Shown here: piece by piece, positions 56,431-64,000 of the stretch | How positions within the stretch are numbered: position 1 is the stretch's first letter | Layout of the letters: each line of letters begins with the position of its first letter | DNA from: Salinicola acroporae | Lineage (GTDB): Bacteria; Pseudomonadota; Gammaproteobacteria; Pseudomonadales; Halomonadaceae | DNA: 64,000 bases | Assembly (NCBI RefSeq): GCF_003206615.1 | Contig: NZ_PZJW01000002.1 | Span: 543,803-607,802 of the forward strand | Reading direction: 5' to 3' | The notes under the pieces: model-generated | Databases searched by the model: none | The model's input: only the letters and a program-made list of their open reading frames with translations | What the model was told of the DNA's origin: nothing | Translations under genes and position numbers: made by a program

Positions 56431-57861
56431 ATGCGAATCCTTCTTTTGGTTATTTTTGCCTTTGCTTTTTCATCGACTGCCTATGCTGGTGTTACTAAGT
56501 CAACAGGAAAAGCTAACTCGGACCTTTCTAACTGCCCCCTTTTGATCGCCGAAGCAACCTCTAAATTCTATCGTGTTAACGTTGTTCCTGATGAACAAGG
56601 TCGTGTTTTCTGGATAACCGGCACTAGTTGCGATAAGGGTTATCCTGCAGTCGTTGGCTGGGATGCTGCGTTTACTGATAGTGTTAATCCGGATATCTAT
56701 TCGCAGTATCAAGTGTACGGCGGCTCATATACAGACGAGCAATGTCAGGCTAAATATGGCGGCTCTCGCGAAATTTCCGGCTTACCTCAAGATCTAGGTG
56801 GCCAATCTCGCACGACAGTGAACCTGGGCGCTTGCCGAGTGACGTCTACCGGCGGCGTTATGCCCTGTTATAACAACGATGACGGCACACAAACCTGTCT
56901 CTCTAATTGGGTCGCTGAATCGACAGATGAAGAAAACGATCCTGAGTCTTCACCTGGCATTGTCGAAGAACCGTTATTTCAGCAAACCGACGATCCCGCT
57001 AGCTGCTCGGGGGGCTATTACAGCAGCGGCGGCAAGTCTTATTGCTACACCGGTACGAGCGAACCGACGGAATATAACGTCGACGAAAACGGGGATGTTA
57101 TCGATGACTCCAATGACGGCGGCAACTCTGGCGGCAGTGACGGCGGTGATACTGGCGATACTGGCGGCTCTGATGGCGGTTCCTCCGGTGGTGATTCCGG
57201 TGGCTCTGGTGGCGGTTCATCCGGCGGTGGTTCTGGCGGTGGCGGCGGCTCTGGTGGTGGCGGCTCATCAGGGGGCGGTAGTGGGGATGGTGGATCGTCC
57301 GGTGGTGATAGCGGCGATGGTGACGGCGATTCCGGTGATGGTCTCGATGCCGTTCTGGATGCCATAGCCGGCGTCCGCAGCGCGATCAACAATGGCTTCA
57401 ACAACCTCGTCGATAAGGTTACTGGCGTTACCAATGCCGTCGATGACGTGAAGGCTTCCGTCGATGAAGGCAATCAGGCCGCCGAAGATCGTTTTTCCGC
57501 TATCGCTGATGGCGCCCCTACCCAGGCCGACTACGACGCCAAATATGGCAGCGATGAAGGTAATGCCGCTCTGGTCAACCAAGCGGTTGAAGGGCTCGGC
57601 TCGGATCTCTCGAAGTACGTTGACGGTACTGACGACACGCTGACCGGCGTGGTTGACGACATGCAGTCGTGGGGGCAATCCATGATGCCCACCGTCCCCG
57701 CGCCTTCCTGCACCCCTCTCGTCTTCGCACCGGGTGAGGTCTACAGCTTCACCATCGACTGCGAAATCTTCGATCTTATCCGCGATGCACTCGCCTGGAT
57801 CATGTACGCGCTGACGGCTTACGTCGTTATTACAACCATGTTCAACGCTCGACCCCATTAA
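56431..57861 (+). CDS. Adsorption / minor coat protein (pIII-like)
   Basis: The product has 476 residues. A signal peptide (LLLVIFAFAFSSTAYA) is followed by an exported Cys-containing N-domain (residues 20-210), then a long Gly/Ser/Asp-rich linker (about 220-300, repeated GGSGGG and DGGDTGD units), a C-domain, and a membrane anchor LAWIMYALTAYVVITTMF with a basic tail. This is the layout of pIII, which binds the host receptor and ends assembly. The N-domain shows no known similarity, so the receptor is unknown. Codons in the N-domain are AT-richer than in the rest. Confidence 0.85.
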   Translation: MRILLLVIFAFAFSSTAYAGVTKSTGKANSDLSNCPLLIAEATSKFYRVNVVPDEQGRVFWITGTSCDKGYPAVVGWDAAFTDSVNPDIYSQYQVYGGSYTDEQCQAKYGGSREISGLPQDLGGQSRTTVNLGACRVTSTGGVMPCYNNDDGTQTCLSNWVAESTDEENDPESSPGIVEEPLFQQTDDPASCSGGYYSSGGKSYCYTGTSEPTEYNVDENGDVIDDSNDGGNSGGSDGGDTGDTGGSDGGSSGGDSGGSGGGSSGGGSGGGGGSGGGGSSGGGSGDGGSSGGDSGDGDGDSGDGLDAVLDAIAGVRSAINNGFNNLVDKVTGVTNAVDDVKASVDEGNQAAEDRFSAIADGAPTQADYDAKYGSDEGNAALVNQAVEGLGSDLSKYVDGTDDTLTGVVDDMQSWGQSMMPTVPAPSCTPLVFAPGEVYSFTIDCEIFDLIRDALAWIMYALTAYVVITTMFNARPH

Positions 57862-57876
57862 ACGGAGATAATAACG

Positions 57877-58239
57877 ATGCCACTCGCAGCGCTTATCGGT
57901 ATTGGCAGTCGGATTTGGTTCGCCTTGGTTGAAGCGATTGCCGAAGGGAACATCCTCGCACGCTTCCGCATTTACTACTTCAAGATCGGACTGATTTGGA
58001 CCGTGATTTTGATCAAGGTCTATATCCTTAAGCTCTGTATCGAATATCTCTGGGACAAGATTTCTCCCCTCTTTGATAGCATCCAGGTCGTCATGCCACC
58101 TATGCTATTCGAAGGCATCCAGCGCGTTCTTCCCGATAATTTCGGTGAGTGTCTGACGGTCATTATCGCGGCCAAAGCCATCTCGTTCTTCTTCTCGATT
58201 TCGACGAAGTTCGTCTCCTTCGTGACGAGCACGCTCTAA
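57877..58239 (+). CDS. Minor coat protein pVI-like (DUF2523)
   Basis: The product has 120 residues with three hydrophobic segments (IGLIWTVILIKVYILKL; LTVIIAAKAISFFFSI). It lies between pIII and Zot as DUF2523 proteins do in many inoviruses. It should sit with pIII at the virion end. It overlaps the Zot start by one base (TAATG). Confidence 0.8.
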   Translation: MPLAALIGIGSRIWFALVEAIAEGNILARFRIYYFKIGLIWTVILIKVYILKLCIEYLWDKISPLFDSIQVVMPPMLFEGIQRVLPDNFGECLTVIIAAKAISFFFSISTKFVSFVTSTL

Positions 58240-59321
58240 TGGCCGTCTACGTCGTCACCGGCAAACTCGGCGCGGGCAAAACCCTGGTCGCGGTGGGCAA
58301 GATCAAGGACAAGCTCAACCGCGGCTGCCCGGTGGCCACCAACCTGGATCTCCGGCTGAACAAACTGATCGGGGAGAAGGCTAGGAACACCCGCGTCTAT
58401 CGCATCCCGGATAAGCCCCAGTTGGCCGACCTGGAAGCGATCGGTAGGGGCAACGAAAGCTACGACGAGGCCAAGAACGGTCTCCTGGTGCTCGACGAGT
58501 GCGGTACCTGGTTCAACTCCCGATCCTGGGCGGACAAGTCACGCCAGGCGGTCATCGACTGGTTTCTCCACGCCCGAAAGCTCGGCTGGGACATCATTTT
58601 CCTGATCCAGGATCTCTCGATCATGGATAAGCAGGCCCGCGTTGCCCTGGCGGAACACGTCGTCTACTGCCGTCGCCTGGATCGCCTCTCGATTCCGTTC
58701 ATCGGCTCGCTGTGGTCGATGTTCGCCGGCGGCAAGCTGCCGATGCCCAAGGTCCACCTCGGCATCGTCAAGTACGGCGATTCTCCGCAAAGCCTCGTCG
58801 TCGAGCGCTGGACCTATACCGGCCGTTCCCTCTACCCGGCCTATGACACCAAGCAGGCGTTCTCCGACGCCTATCCCCACCAGACCTATTCCATGCTGCC
58901 GCCGTGGCTCACCCATGGCGTGTTCCGCGTGCCCCGCGACGCGAGGTTCTTCATGCGCCTGACCCGCATCTACTGGAAACGCTTCAACCGACCGTTGATG
59001 GCGGTCGCCGCTTTCGTTCTGGGAATCGTCCTCACCACGTCCGTGCTGGTCATCGATGAAGTCGATGCGCGCAACAGCCGACCGGACCCGGAGGCCACGC
59101 CCGACACCCCCGCCCCCACGGTCGACCTCACGGCCTACCAACGGGCGCGGATCACCGGGTATGCCCAGCTGGGCGACCTCACCACCTATCGACTCCTGGA
59201 CGGCGACAAACAACCTCTCACCAGTGACGATCTCGAGCGCCAAGGGCTCTCCCTCGTCCCGATGGGTGCCTGTCACCTCCGCCTCGAATCTGGAGCCCAA
59301 CATGCCGACATCGGTTGCTAG
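58239..59321 (+). CDS. Zonula occludens toxin domain protein, phage assembly ATPase (pI-like)
   Basis: The product has 360 residues. Walker A is VVTGKLGAGKTLVAVGKI at residue 5 and Walker B NGLLVLDECGTWFNSR near 87. A membrane helix (MAVAAFVLGIVLTTSVLVI, about residues 253-271) precedes a periplasmic tail. The inner-membrane motor threads phage DNA through the envelope. The catalytic domain is cytoplasmic and the C-terminus should contact the secretin. It overlaps the secretin gene by 20 bases. Many Zot proteins have no toxin role. Confidence 0.93.
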   Translation: MAVYVVTGKLGAGKTLVAVGKIKDKLNRGCPVATNLDLRLNKLIGEKARNTRVYRIPDKPQLADLEAIGRGNESYDEAKNGLLVLDECGTWFNSRSWADKSRQAVIDWFLHARKLGWDIIFLIQDLSIMDKQARVALAEHVVYCRRLDRLSIPFIGSLWSMFAGGKLPMPKVHLGIVKYGDSPQSLVVERWTYTGRSLYPAYDTKQAFSDAYPHQTYSMLPPWLTHGVFRVPRDARFFMRLTRIYWKRFNRPLMAVAAFVLGIVLTTSVLVIDEVDARNSRPDPEATPDTPAPTVDLTAYQRARITGYAQLGDLTTYRLLDGDKQPLTSDDLERQGLSLVPMGACHLRLESGAQHADIGC

Positions 59322-60573
59322 ACACGCCCTGGCCGCGCTCACCCTCGCGGCCTCGTTCTCTGCCGTCTCCGCTCACGCCATGCCCATCGATATGCAGGGC
59401 GCCGACGTGCGGGAGTTCGTCCACTGGTATTCCCAGGAAACCGCCACACCCATCGCCATCGATCCCCGCGTCGACGGCACGCTGACCGTCTACGCCCCGG
59501 ATGTTCCTGACGATCAGCTCCCCGAGTTCTTCCAGGGCGTGATGCAGTCCCACGGCTATCAGCTCGTCCCCGGCAATCCGCCGACGCTGGTACCCGCTCG
59601 GTCTCAACAGACGTTCATGGCCCAGATCGGCACCCCGGAACCGCTCCAACCCACCGTCTCCCGCGTGCTGCCGATTACCCACCTTCGGGCCGACGATCTC
59701 GCGCCCCTGGTCGATGCGTTCCTCGCGCAGACCACCACCGGCAGCCTCACCGCCGCCAATGCCCAGATCCTCCACGCCGCCAACGCGCTCCTGGTCAACG
59801 GCCCCCAGGATCGGATCGACGCACTGGAGCAGCTACTGCCGCAGATCGATGTCACCCGCGCCCAGGTGCTGATCCGCGCCATCATCTTCGAAACCAGCGA
59901 TGGCGATACCTTCGATCTCGGTGTCGCGTTCGGTCGGGCCAGGAACGGCAGCAACCCCGCCGGCGGCTTCAACACCTCCAGCCTGGGTAACGCGCTCTCC
60001 GTGCCCGGGGCCTCGTTCGGGATCTTCGACGGCGACACCCTCGCGCTCGCGGTGAACGCCATCCGCCGCGATTCCAACGCCCGCGTACTCTCCACGCCGC
60101 AGATCCTCACCCTCTCGGGTCAGCGCGGCACCATCAGCGTCGGCCAGAACGTGCCGTTCATCACCGGGCGAATTACCGGAGAAGCGGCCAATATCGAAAA
60201 CCCGTTCCAGACCATCGAGCGCAAGGACATCGGCATCACCCTCAACGTGTTCCCGGTGGTCACCCCCTCGGGGTTGGTGGTCATGGACGTCAACACCGCC
60301 GCCGACAGCTTGACGGACTCGCTATTGGCCTCGGACATCATCACCAACCAGCGCAGCATCGCCACCACGGTCCAGATCCAGTCCGGCCAGTCGGTGCTCC
60401 TGGGCGGCCTCGTCTCCGAAGAAAACCGCCGCCAGGAGAACTCCGTCCCGGTGCTCTCCGATATCCCCGTCATCGGCGGTCTGTTCCGCTCCACCTCGAC
60501 CAGCTCCCAGACCAGCAATCTCTATGTGCTGCTCCAGGCCACCGTGCTACCCACCCAGGAGGTCACGTCATGA
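59302..60573 (+). CDS. Phage secretin (pIV-like)
   Basis: The product has 423 residues with a signal peptide (ALAALTLAASFSAVSAHA) and an N0/N1 region containing ADVREFVHWYSQETATPIAI. The secretin domain carries ARVLSTPQILTLSGQRGTIS, SVGQNVPFITG and the conserved VQIQSGQSVLLGGLVSEENR. It forms the outer-membrane channel for phage exit. Having its own secretin, this phage does not depend on host channels. It overlaps traX by four bases. Confidence 0.94.
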   Translation: MPTSVARHALAALTLAASFSAVSAHAMPIDMQGADVREFVHWYSQETATPIAIDPRVDGTLTVYAPDVPDDQLPEFFQGVMQSHGYQLVPGNPPTLVPARSQQTFMAQIGTPEPLQPTVSRVLPITHLRADDLAPLVDAFLAQTTTGSLTAANAQILHAANALLVNGPQDRIDALEQLLPQIDVTRAQVLIRAIIFETSDGDTFDLGVAFGRARNGSNPAGGFNTSSLGNALSVPGASFGIFDGDTLALAVNAIRRDSNARVLSTPQILTLSGQRGTISVGQNVPFITGRITGEAANIENPFQTIERKDIGITLNVFPVVTPSGLVVMDVNTAADSLTDSLLASDIITNQRSIATTVQIQSGQSVLLGGLVSEENRRQENSVPVLSDIPVIGGLFRSTSTSSQTSNLYVLLQATVLPTQEVTS

Positions 60574-61316
60574 ACACAATATGTGGTAGCAAAAGTCAGC
60601 TGAACCGGCACAACATCTTGTGTTCGGAGTCGTCCCACAATACCTGGGTACCGCTCGCCCAGTGGCTCGCGATCCTGGCCATGACCGTCGAGCACGTCTC
60701 CAAATACCTCTGGCCCGATGCCGCGTTCACGCCCTGGGCCATCACCCTCGGCCGCGTCGCCTTCCCGCTGTTCGCCGGCATGGTCGCGTGGCATCTCCTC
60801 CACAACACTCGTCGGCCGGCTCGATACGGCCTTCGGCTGCTCTGGGTAGGCTCCCTGGCGCAGTTGCCCTATGCCCTGGTGATCACCCCGGACAAGTTGA
60901 ACGTCTGCTTCACCCTCGCCCTGGGCATGCTCTCCGTCATCGCCCTGCAGCAGCTCCAGGAACGCACCCTCCAGGCCGCCATTGGTATCGTCCTGGTCAT
61001 CCTGGCCCTCTCGATCAGCCCCCATGTCGAATACGGCCTGTTTGGGCTGCTCCTGGTGCCAGCGTTCGTGCTGGCCTATCGCTACCCACACCGCACCGTC
61101 GCCGCGATCCCGGCATTGCTCCTGGCCGCCATGATCAACGGAACACCGCTACACATGCTGATCAGCACCGCCACGGCCATGACGCTCGTCCTGCTGGCCA
61201 ACGGCTCGCTACGCTTCGACGTCCCGGTGCCGGCCATACCGCGCCAGCTCCGGCTCTCCTGGTACCCGCTGCATCTCCTGGTCATCGCCATCATCGTTAT
61301 GGCCATAACCCCGTAA
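60570..61316 (+). CDS. traX: TraX family membrane protein (acetyltransferase-like)
   Basis: This 248-residue polytopic inner-membrane protein has seven to eight helices. The TraX signature is visible: QWLAILAMTVEHVSKYLWPD, ITLGRVAFPLFAGMVAWHLL, GSLAQLPYALV. In F-like plasmids TraX acetylates the pilin N-terminus. Here it is coupled to the secretin gene in the phage late operon, so it may modify the coat protein or another virion or host surface protein. The Asp/Glu-His of the first helix (TVEH) matches the acyltransferase-3-like active site. Confidence 0.85.
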   Translation: MNTICGSKSQLNRHNILCSESSHNTWVPLAQWLAILAMTVEHVSKYLWPDAAFTPWAITLGRVAFPLFAGMVAWHLLHNTRRPARYGLRLLWVGSLAQLPYALVITPDKLNVCFTLALGMLSVIALQQLQERTLQAAIGIVLVILALSISPHVEYGLFGLLLVPAFVLAYRYPHRTVAAIPALLLAAMINGTPLHMLISTATAMTLVLLANGSLRFDVPVPAIPRQLRLSWYPLHLLVIAIIVMAITP

Positions 61317-61547
61317 ATTTCCTAACCCAATGAAAACGCTATCTATTACGGAATCGACAAGCGGCCGAAATGCAGACTGCCGGGGATCAATGACTAGTGA
61401 GCCTGAGCGAATCTGTCGTGGATCAACGGTAGTCAACCAGTCCGCCCAGGCTCGGAAGGTGGCGAGACCCTCCCTGTAACACGTCTCGCAGATTAACTAT
61501 CGAAACCGTCATAAACCGTCATTGACCGCCATTACGAGGAACAAGCC
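61317..61547 (+). promoter_or_regulatory. Region upstream of the replication gene with 10-bp direct repeats
   Basis: About 230 bp without a gene. AAACCGTCAT occurs twice in tandem, followed by a variant TGACCGCCAT (61503-61532), directly before the ribosome-binding site GAGGAACAAGCC. These could be binding sites for the replication protein or its repressor. A weak inverted repeat of GAGCCTG/CAGGCTC lies at about 61397-61455. Confidence 0.45.
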
Positions 61548-62843
61548 ATGAAACGCTGGGAACGCTACTCCATCGAGTCACTTATCGAAGACCGTGAAGA
61601 CCCCAGGGGTCGGCTTTTTCTAAGTCCCAAGGGCCAGCAGCAACTCGGCCACATCAAGCTTCTCCACACTGGCGTCGACACCGTGCGTCAGCTTTACGCC
61701 GGCAAGCCGTGCATACACCTGTTCGACCGGATCATCGAGACGTACCGCGAGGGACGTGGCGCCACCATCGACCTGTTCGGCACCACCTGGATCGTCGGCG
61801 CCGGCAACACCAACAGCGGCTTCCGCTACCGGCTCCAGAACAACGAGCTTGGCGTCATCGTCCTGTTCTACGCCCGGCACACCAAGGCCGAAGACGTCGG
61901 CACCCACCTCAAGATCGAGCTGTCACCCCACTTCATCCACGAGCGCAGCACCGCCGATATCCAGACCTACCTGGACAGCATCGCCAAGGAACTGATGGCC
62001 TACGTCGAGCCCATGGGCTGTGCCGTTCACCTCGCCCTGGACATCCAAGGCTGGAAGCCCCCGAAAGACTTCATGGACCGCTTCGTCACCCGTTCCAAAA
62101 AGGTCACCAAGATCGACGGCATCTACGATTTCAGCTTCAACCACGGCACCATCGCCACCACCTACGGCAACGCCGAAACCTTCATGTTCGGTACCGCCAG
62201 TGCGCTCCAGTGCTGCATCTACAACAAGACCAAGGAGGCCCACGCCCGCGACAAGATCCACTTCTGGGAAAGCATCTGGAACACCGCCTCCAGCGACGAC
62301 CCCACCGTCTCCGACTACGACCCCGACCGTGACGTGTGGCGTATCGAGATGCGGTTCCATCAATCCGTGCTGCGGGAGTTCGCCCAAGGCGTCCCCTGCA
62401 ATGTCGACACCGGCGAATGCCTGGACATGGAACACGGCTTCAAGCGCTTCATCGACACTGTGCCCCACCTCACCGGCCTCTGGCGCACCGCCATGGTCAA
62501 GTACCGGCTCGACCACTCCCGCAACCTTATCGACAGCGCGTGGCAGCTCCTGCAGGAAGACGCCCGGTTCTACGATCACGAACCCCACTTCCTCTACAAA
62601 CGGGCCCGCAAGGCCCCTGGGCTCGGCAACGAAAAGAACGTCGCCCTGGTCGTGGGTAACTTGATCTCGCTCTACGCACGCCAGGGCTTCACCACCCAAC
62701 AAGCCATGAACGGCCTCACCCGCTGCGGTGCCTGGGACGACATCGCCAACTACTACCGGCGACGAGGGATAGACGCAGATCAGCTACGGCTACTCATCTC
62801 GCAACGGCTCGTCGAGCGGCGACTACTGGGGAAAGCGGCTTAG
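61548..62843 (+). CDS. Phage replication initiation protein (pII/RstA-like)
   Basis: This 431-residue protein matches Pf1-type replication proteins of the HUH-like Phage_CRI/replication-initiation class. It has the N-terminal GVDTVRQLYAGKPCIHLFDR, KIELSPHFIHERS, and the C-terminal helical domain (NLISLYARQGFTTQQAMNGL). It should nick the plus origin and start rolling-circle replication. The catalytic tyrosine could not be singled out by eye. The start has GAGGAAC upstream. It overlaps the integrase start by one base. Confidence 0.82.
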   Translation: MKRWERYSIESLIEDREDPRGRLFLSPKGQQQLGHIKLLHTGVDTVRQLYAGKPCIHLFDRIIETYREGRGATIDLFGTTWIVGAGNTNSGFRYRLQNNELGVIVLFYARHTKAEDVGTHLKIELSPHFIHERSTADIQTYLDSIAKELMAYVEPMGCAVHLALDIQGWKPPKDFMDRFVTRSKKVTKIDGIYDFSFNHGTIATTYGNAETFMFGTASALQCCIYNKTKEAHARDKIHFWESIWNTASSDDPTVSDYDPDRDVWRIEMRFHQSVLREFAQGVPCNVDTGECLDMEHGFKRFIDTVPHLTGLWRTAMVKYRLDHSRNLIDSAWQLLQEDARFYDHEPHFLYKRARKAPGLGNEKNVALVVGNLISLYARQGFTTQQAMNGLTRCGAWDDIANYYRRRGIDADQLRLLISQRLVERRLLGKAA

Positions 62844-63835
62844 TGGCGATCAAGAAAACCGCGAAGGGATGGCAGGTCGACATACAACCTGGAGGCCGTG
62901 GGCAGCGCCGCGTTCGAAAGTCGTTCCCTACGAAAGCCGAGGCCCAGCGCTTCGAAAACAAGGTCCGGGCTCAGCATGCCGATGGCACGCCCTACCTGAA
63001 ACCTCAGCGCGACGACCGGACTCTCTCCGATCTCGTCGACCTCTGGTACGCGCATCATGGGATGTCGCTGAAAAGCGGGAAGGAACGCGTTAGGTCGCTC
63101 AAGAACGTCGCCCAGGCACTGGGCAATCCCAAGGTTCGACACTTCACGTCCCAGACCTGGGCAGAGTACCGAACGGAGCGTATCAAGGAAGTCTCCCCGA
63201 TCAGCGTCAATCACGAACACACCTATCTCAAGGCTGTCTTTTCCGAACTCGGACGCCTCGGGCTCTGGGATCAGGAAAACCCGTTGGCACGCATCCGCCT
63301 GCTCCGCGTTACGGAAAAAGAAATGGCGTTTCTTTCCGAACCCGACATCCGTGCGCTGCTGACCCGACTTAAGAGCCTCGCCAATCGAGATTGTTACTAC
63401 ATCACCTGCATCTGTCTCTCGACGGGCGCACGCTGGTCCGAAGCCGAAACGCTACGCGCCGAAAACCTCCGAGCCGACCGCGTCACGTTCGTCGACACCA
63501 AAGCCGGCAAGAATCGAACCGTTCCCATCGACCAGCAACTGGTCGGGCAGATACGGCAGCGCAAACGCGTGGGGCGACTGTTCGGTAACGCATACAAGGT
63601 ATTCGGGCAGGCCATTGAAGACAGCCAGATCCAGCTACCACCGGGGCAACTGACCCACGTTCTGCGGCACACATTCGCCAGCCATTTCATGATGAACGGC
63701 GGCAACATACTGGTTCTTCAAAGGATCTTGGGGCATCAGTCATTGGCAATGACCATGCGCTACGCGCACTTTGCACCCGACCACCTGGAGGAGGCGGTAA
63801 AATTCAACCCGCTGGCGCGGTTGACACTTGGTTGA
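62843..63835 (+). CDS. Tyrosine-family phage integrase
   Basis: The product has 330 residues from a GTG start overlapping the replication-gene stop. The N-terminal arm/core-binding region (KGWQVDIQPGGRGQRRVRKS) is followed by the catalytic domain: Arg in LSTGARWSEAETLR, then LTHVLRHTFASHFMMNGG (H-x-x-R), LGHQSLAMTMRYAHFAP with the Tyr nucleophile. It recombines attP with the tRNA-Thr(TGT) end, which lies 50 bp downstream. Similar integrases occur in Pf4-type phages. Confidence 0.96.
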   Translation: MAIKKTAKGWQVDIQPGGRGQRRVRKSFPTKAEAQRFENKVRAQHADGTPYLKPQRDDRTLSDLVDLWYAHHGMSLKSGKERVRSLKNVAQALGNPKVRHFTSQTWAEYRTERIKEVSPISVNHEHTYLKAVFSELGRLGLWDQENPLARIRLLRVTEKEMAFLSEPDIRALLTRLKSLANRDCYYITCICLSTGARWSEAETLRAENLRADRVTFVDTKAGKNRTVPIDQQLVGQIRQRKRVGRLFGNAYKVFGQAIEDSQIQLPPGQLTHVLRHTFASHFMMNGGNILVLQRILGHQSLAMTMRYAHFAPDHLEEAVKFNPLARLTLG

Positions 63836-63842
63836 CACATAC

Positions 63843-63866
63843 AAAAAAACCGCCTTTAAGGGCGGT
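63843..63866. terminator. Terminator of tRNA-Thr(TGT), phage-supplied
   Basis: On the minus strand ACCGCCC, TTAA, GGCGGTTTTTTT, 45 bp past the tRNA 3' end. It resembles but differs from the displaced original at 51390-51415, so the phage carries its own replacement terminator along with the tRNA end. Confidence 0.82.
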
Positions 63867-63884
63867 CTCTTGAAAGGCTTAAAA

Positions 63885-63986
<102 letters not shown>

Positions 63987-64000
63987 GAGCATAGAGACGT

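Noticed and set aside
58239..59321. Zot protein as a secreted enterotoxin
   Set aside because: The protein has the Walker motifs and membrane layout of a phage assembly ATPase; nothing points to a toxin role in this host.

Overview
The window looks like a moderately halophilic gammaproteobacterium of the Halomonadaceae (Halomonas, Salinicola or Kushneria type). The evidence is an ectoine hydroxylase gene, GC-rich host genes, the polA / DUF2782 / thrB arrangement, and the general gene complement. The genus cannot be fixed from the sequence alone.

Layout. 1-9.1 kb: two paralogous molybdenum-hydroxylase operons of PaoABC type (2Fe-2S, FAD and molybdopterin subunits) flank a CPA1 Na+/H+ antiporter and a secreted DUF302 protein. 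Only the second operon has a Tat signal on its Fe-S subunit. 9.5-21.5 kb: housekeeping genes (MipA/OmpV porin-like protein, nadA, gnd, polA, DUF2782, thrB, speA, FAH hydrolase, ectD). 21.8-36.9 kb: an accessory zone. It holds two copies of a two-gene cassette of small zinc-ribbon proteins plus an orphan third copy, a decayed filamentous-phage remnant in two tandem copies beside tRNA-Thr(CGT), an efflux outer-membrane lipoprotein, an AI-2E family protein, a decayed cyclic-glucan-synthase (NdvB) gene, a transglutaminase-like protein, a chemoreceptor, and a DUF2243/Rho_N-like fusion scar. 37-51.3 kb: an arsenic/chromate operon (arsR-arsC-arsH-arsB-chrA), a fluoride-resistance operon (crcB-DUF190) behind a fluoride riboswitch, an MBL-fold hydrolase, a tricarboxylate transporter with a GalD-like tautomerase and a LysR regulator, a pirin, and a dead LysE exporter.

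51.4-64 kb: an apparently complete inovirus (filamentous phage) prophage of about 12.45 kb, integrated in tRNA-Thr(TGT). It is bounded by a perfect 71-bp direct repeat. Its order is repressor / small HTH regulator / intergenic region with three large hairpins / small proteins / ssDNA-binding protein / two tiny membrane proteins / major coat / pIII-like / pVI-like / Zot (pI) / secretin (pIV) / TraX / replication initiator / tyrosine integrase. At its left end, transcribed outward, is a retron: a reverse transcriptase fused to a C-terminal TIR domain. Directly upstream is a candidate msr-msd RNA closed by a perfect 11-bp a1/a2 inverted repeat. This retron-TIR defence cargo in a filamentous prophage is the most exciting system in the window.

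The intact prophage and the two old remnants at 22.9-25.2 kb share the end of the HTH regulator gene and the same hairpins. This shows that this phage family has visited the genome more than once, both times next to a tRNA-Thr gene. The conserved hairpin region is therefore probably a cis-acting phage element.
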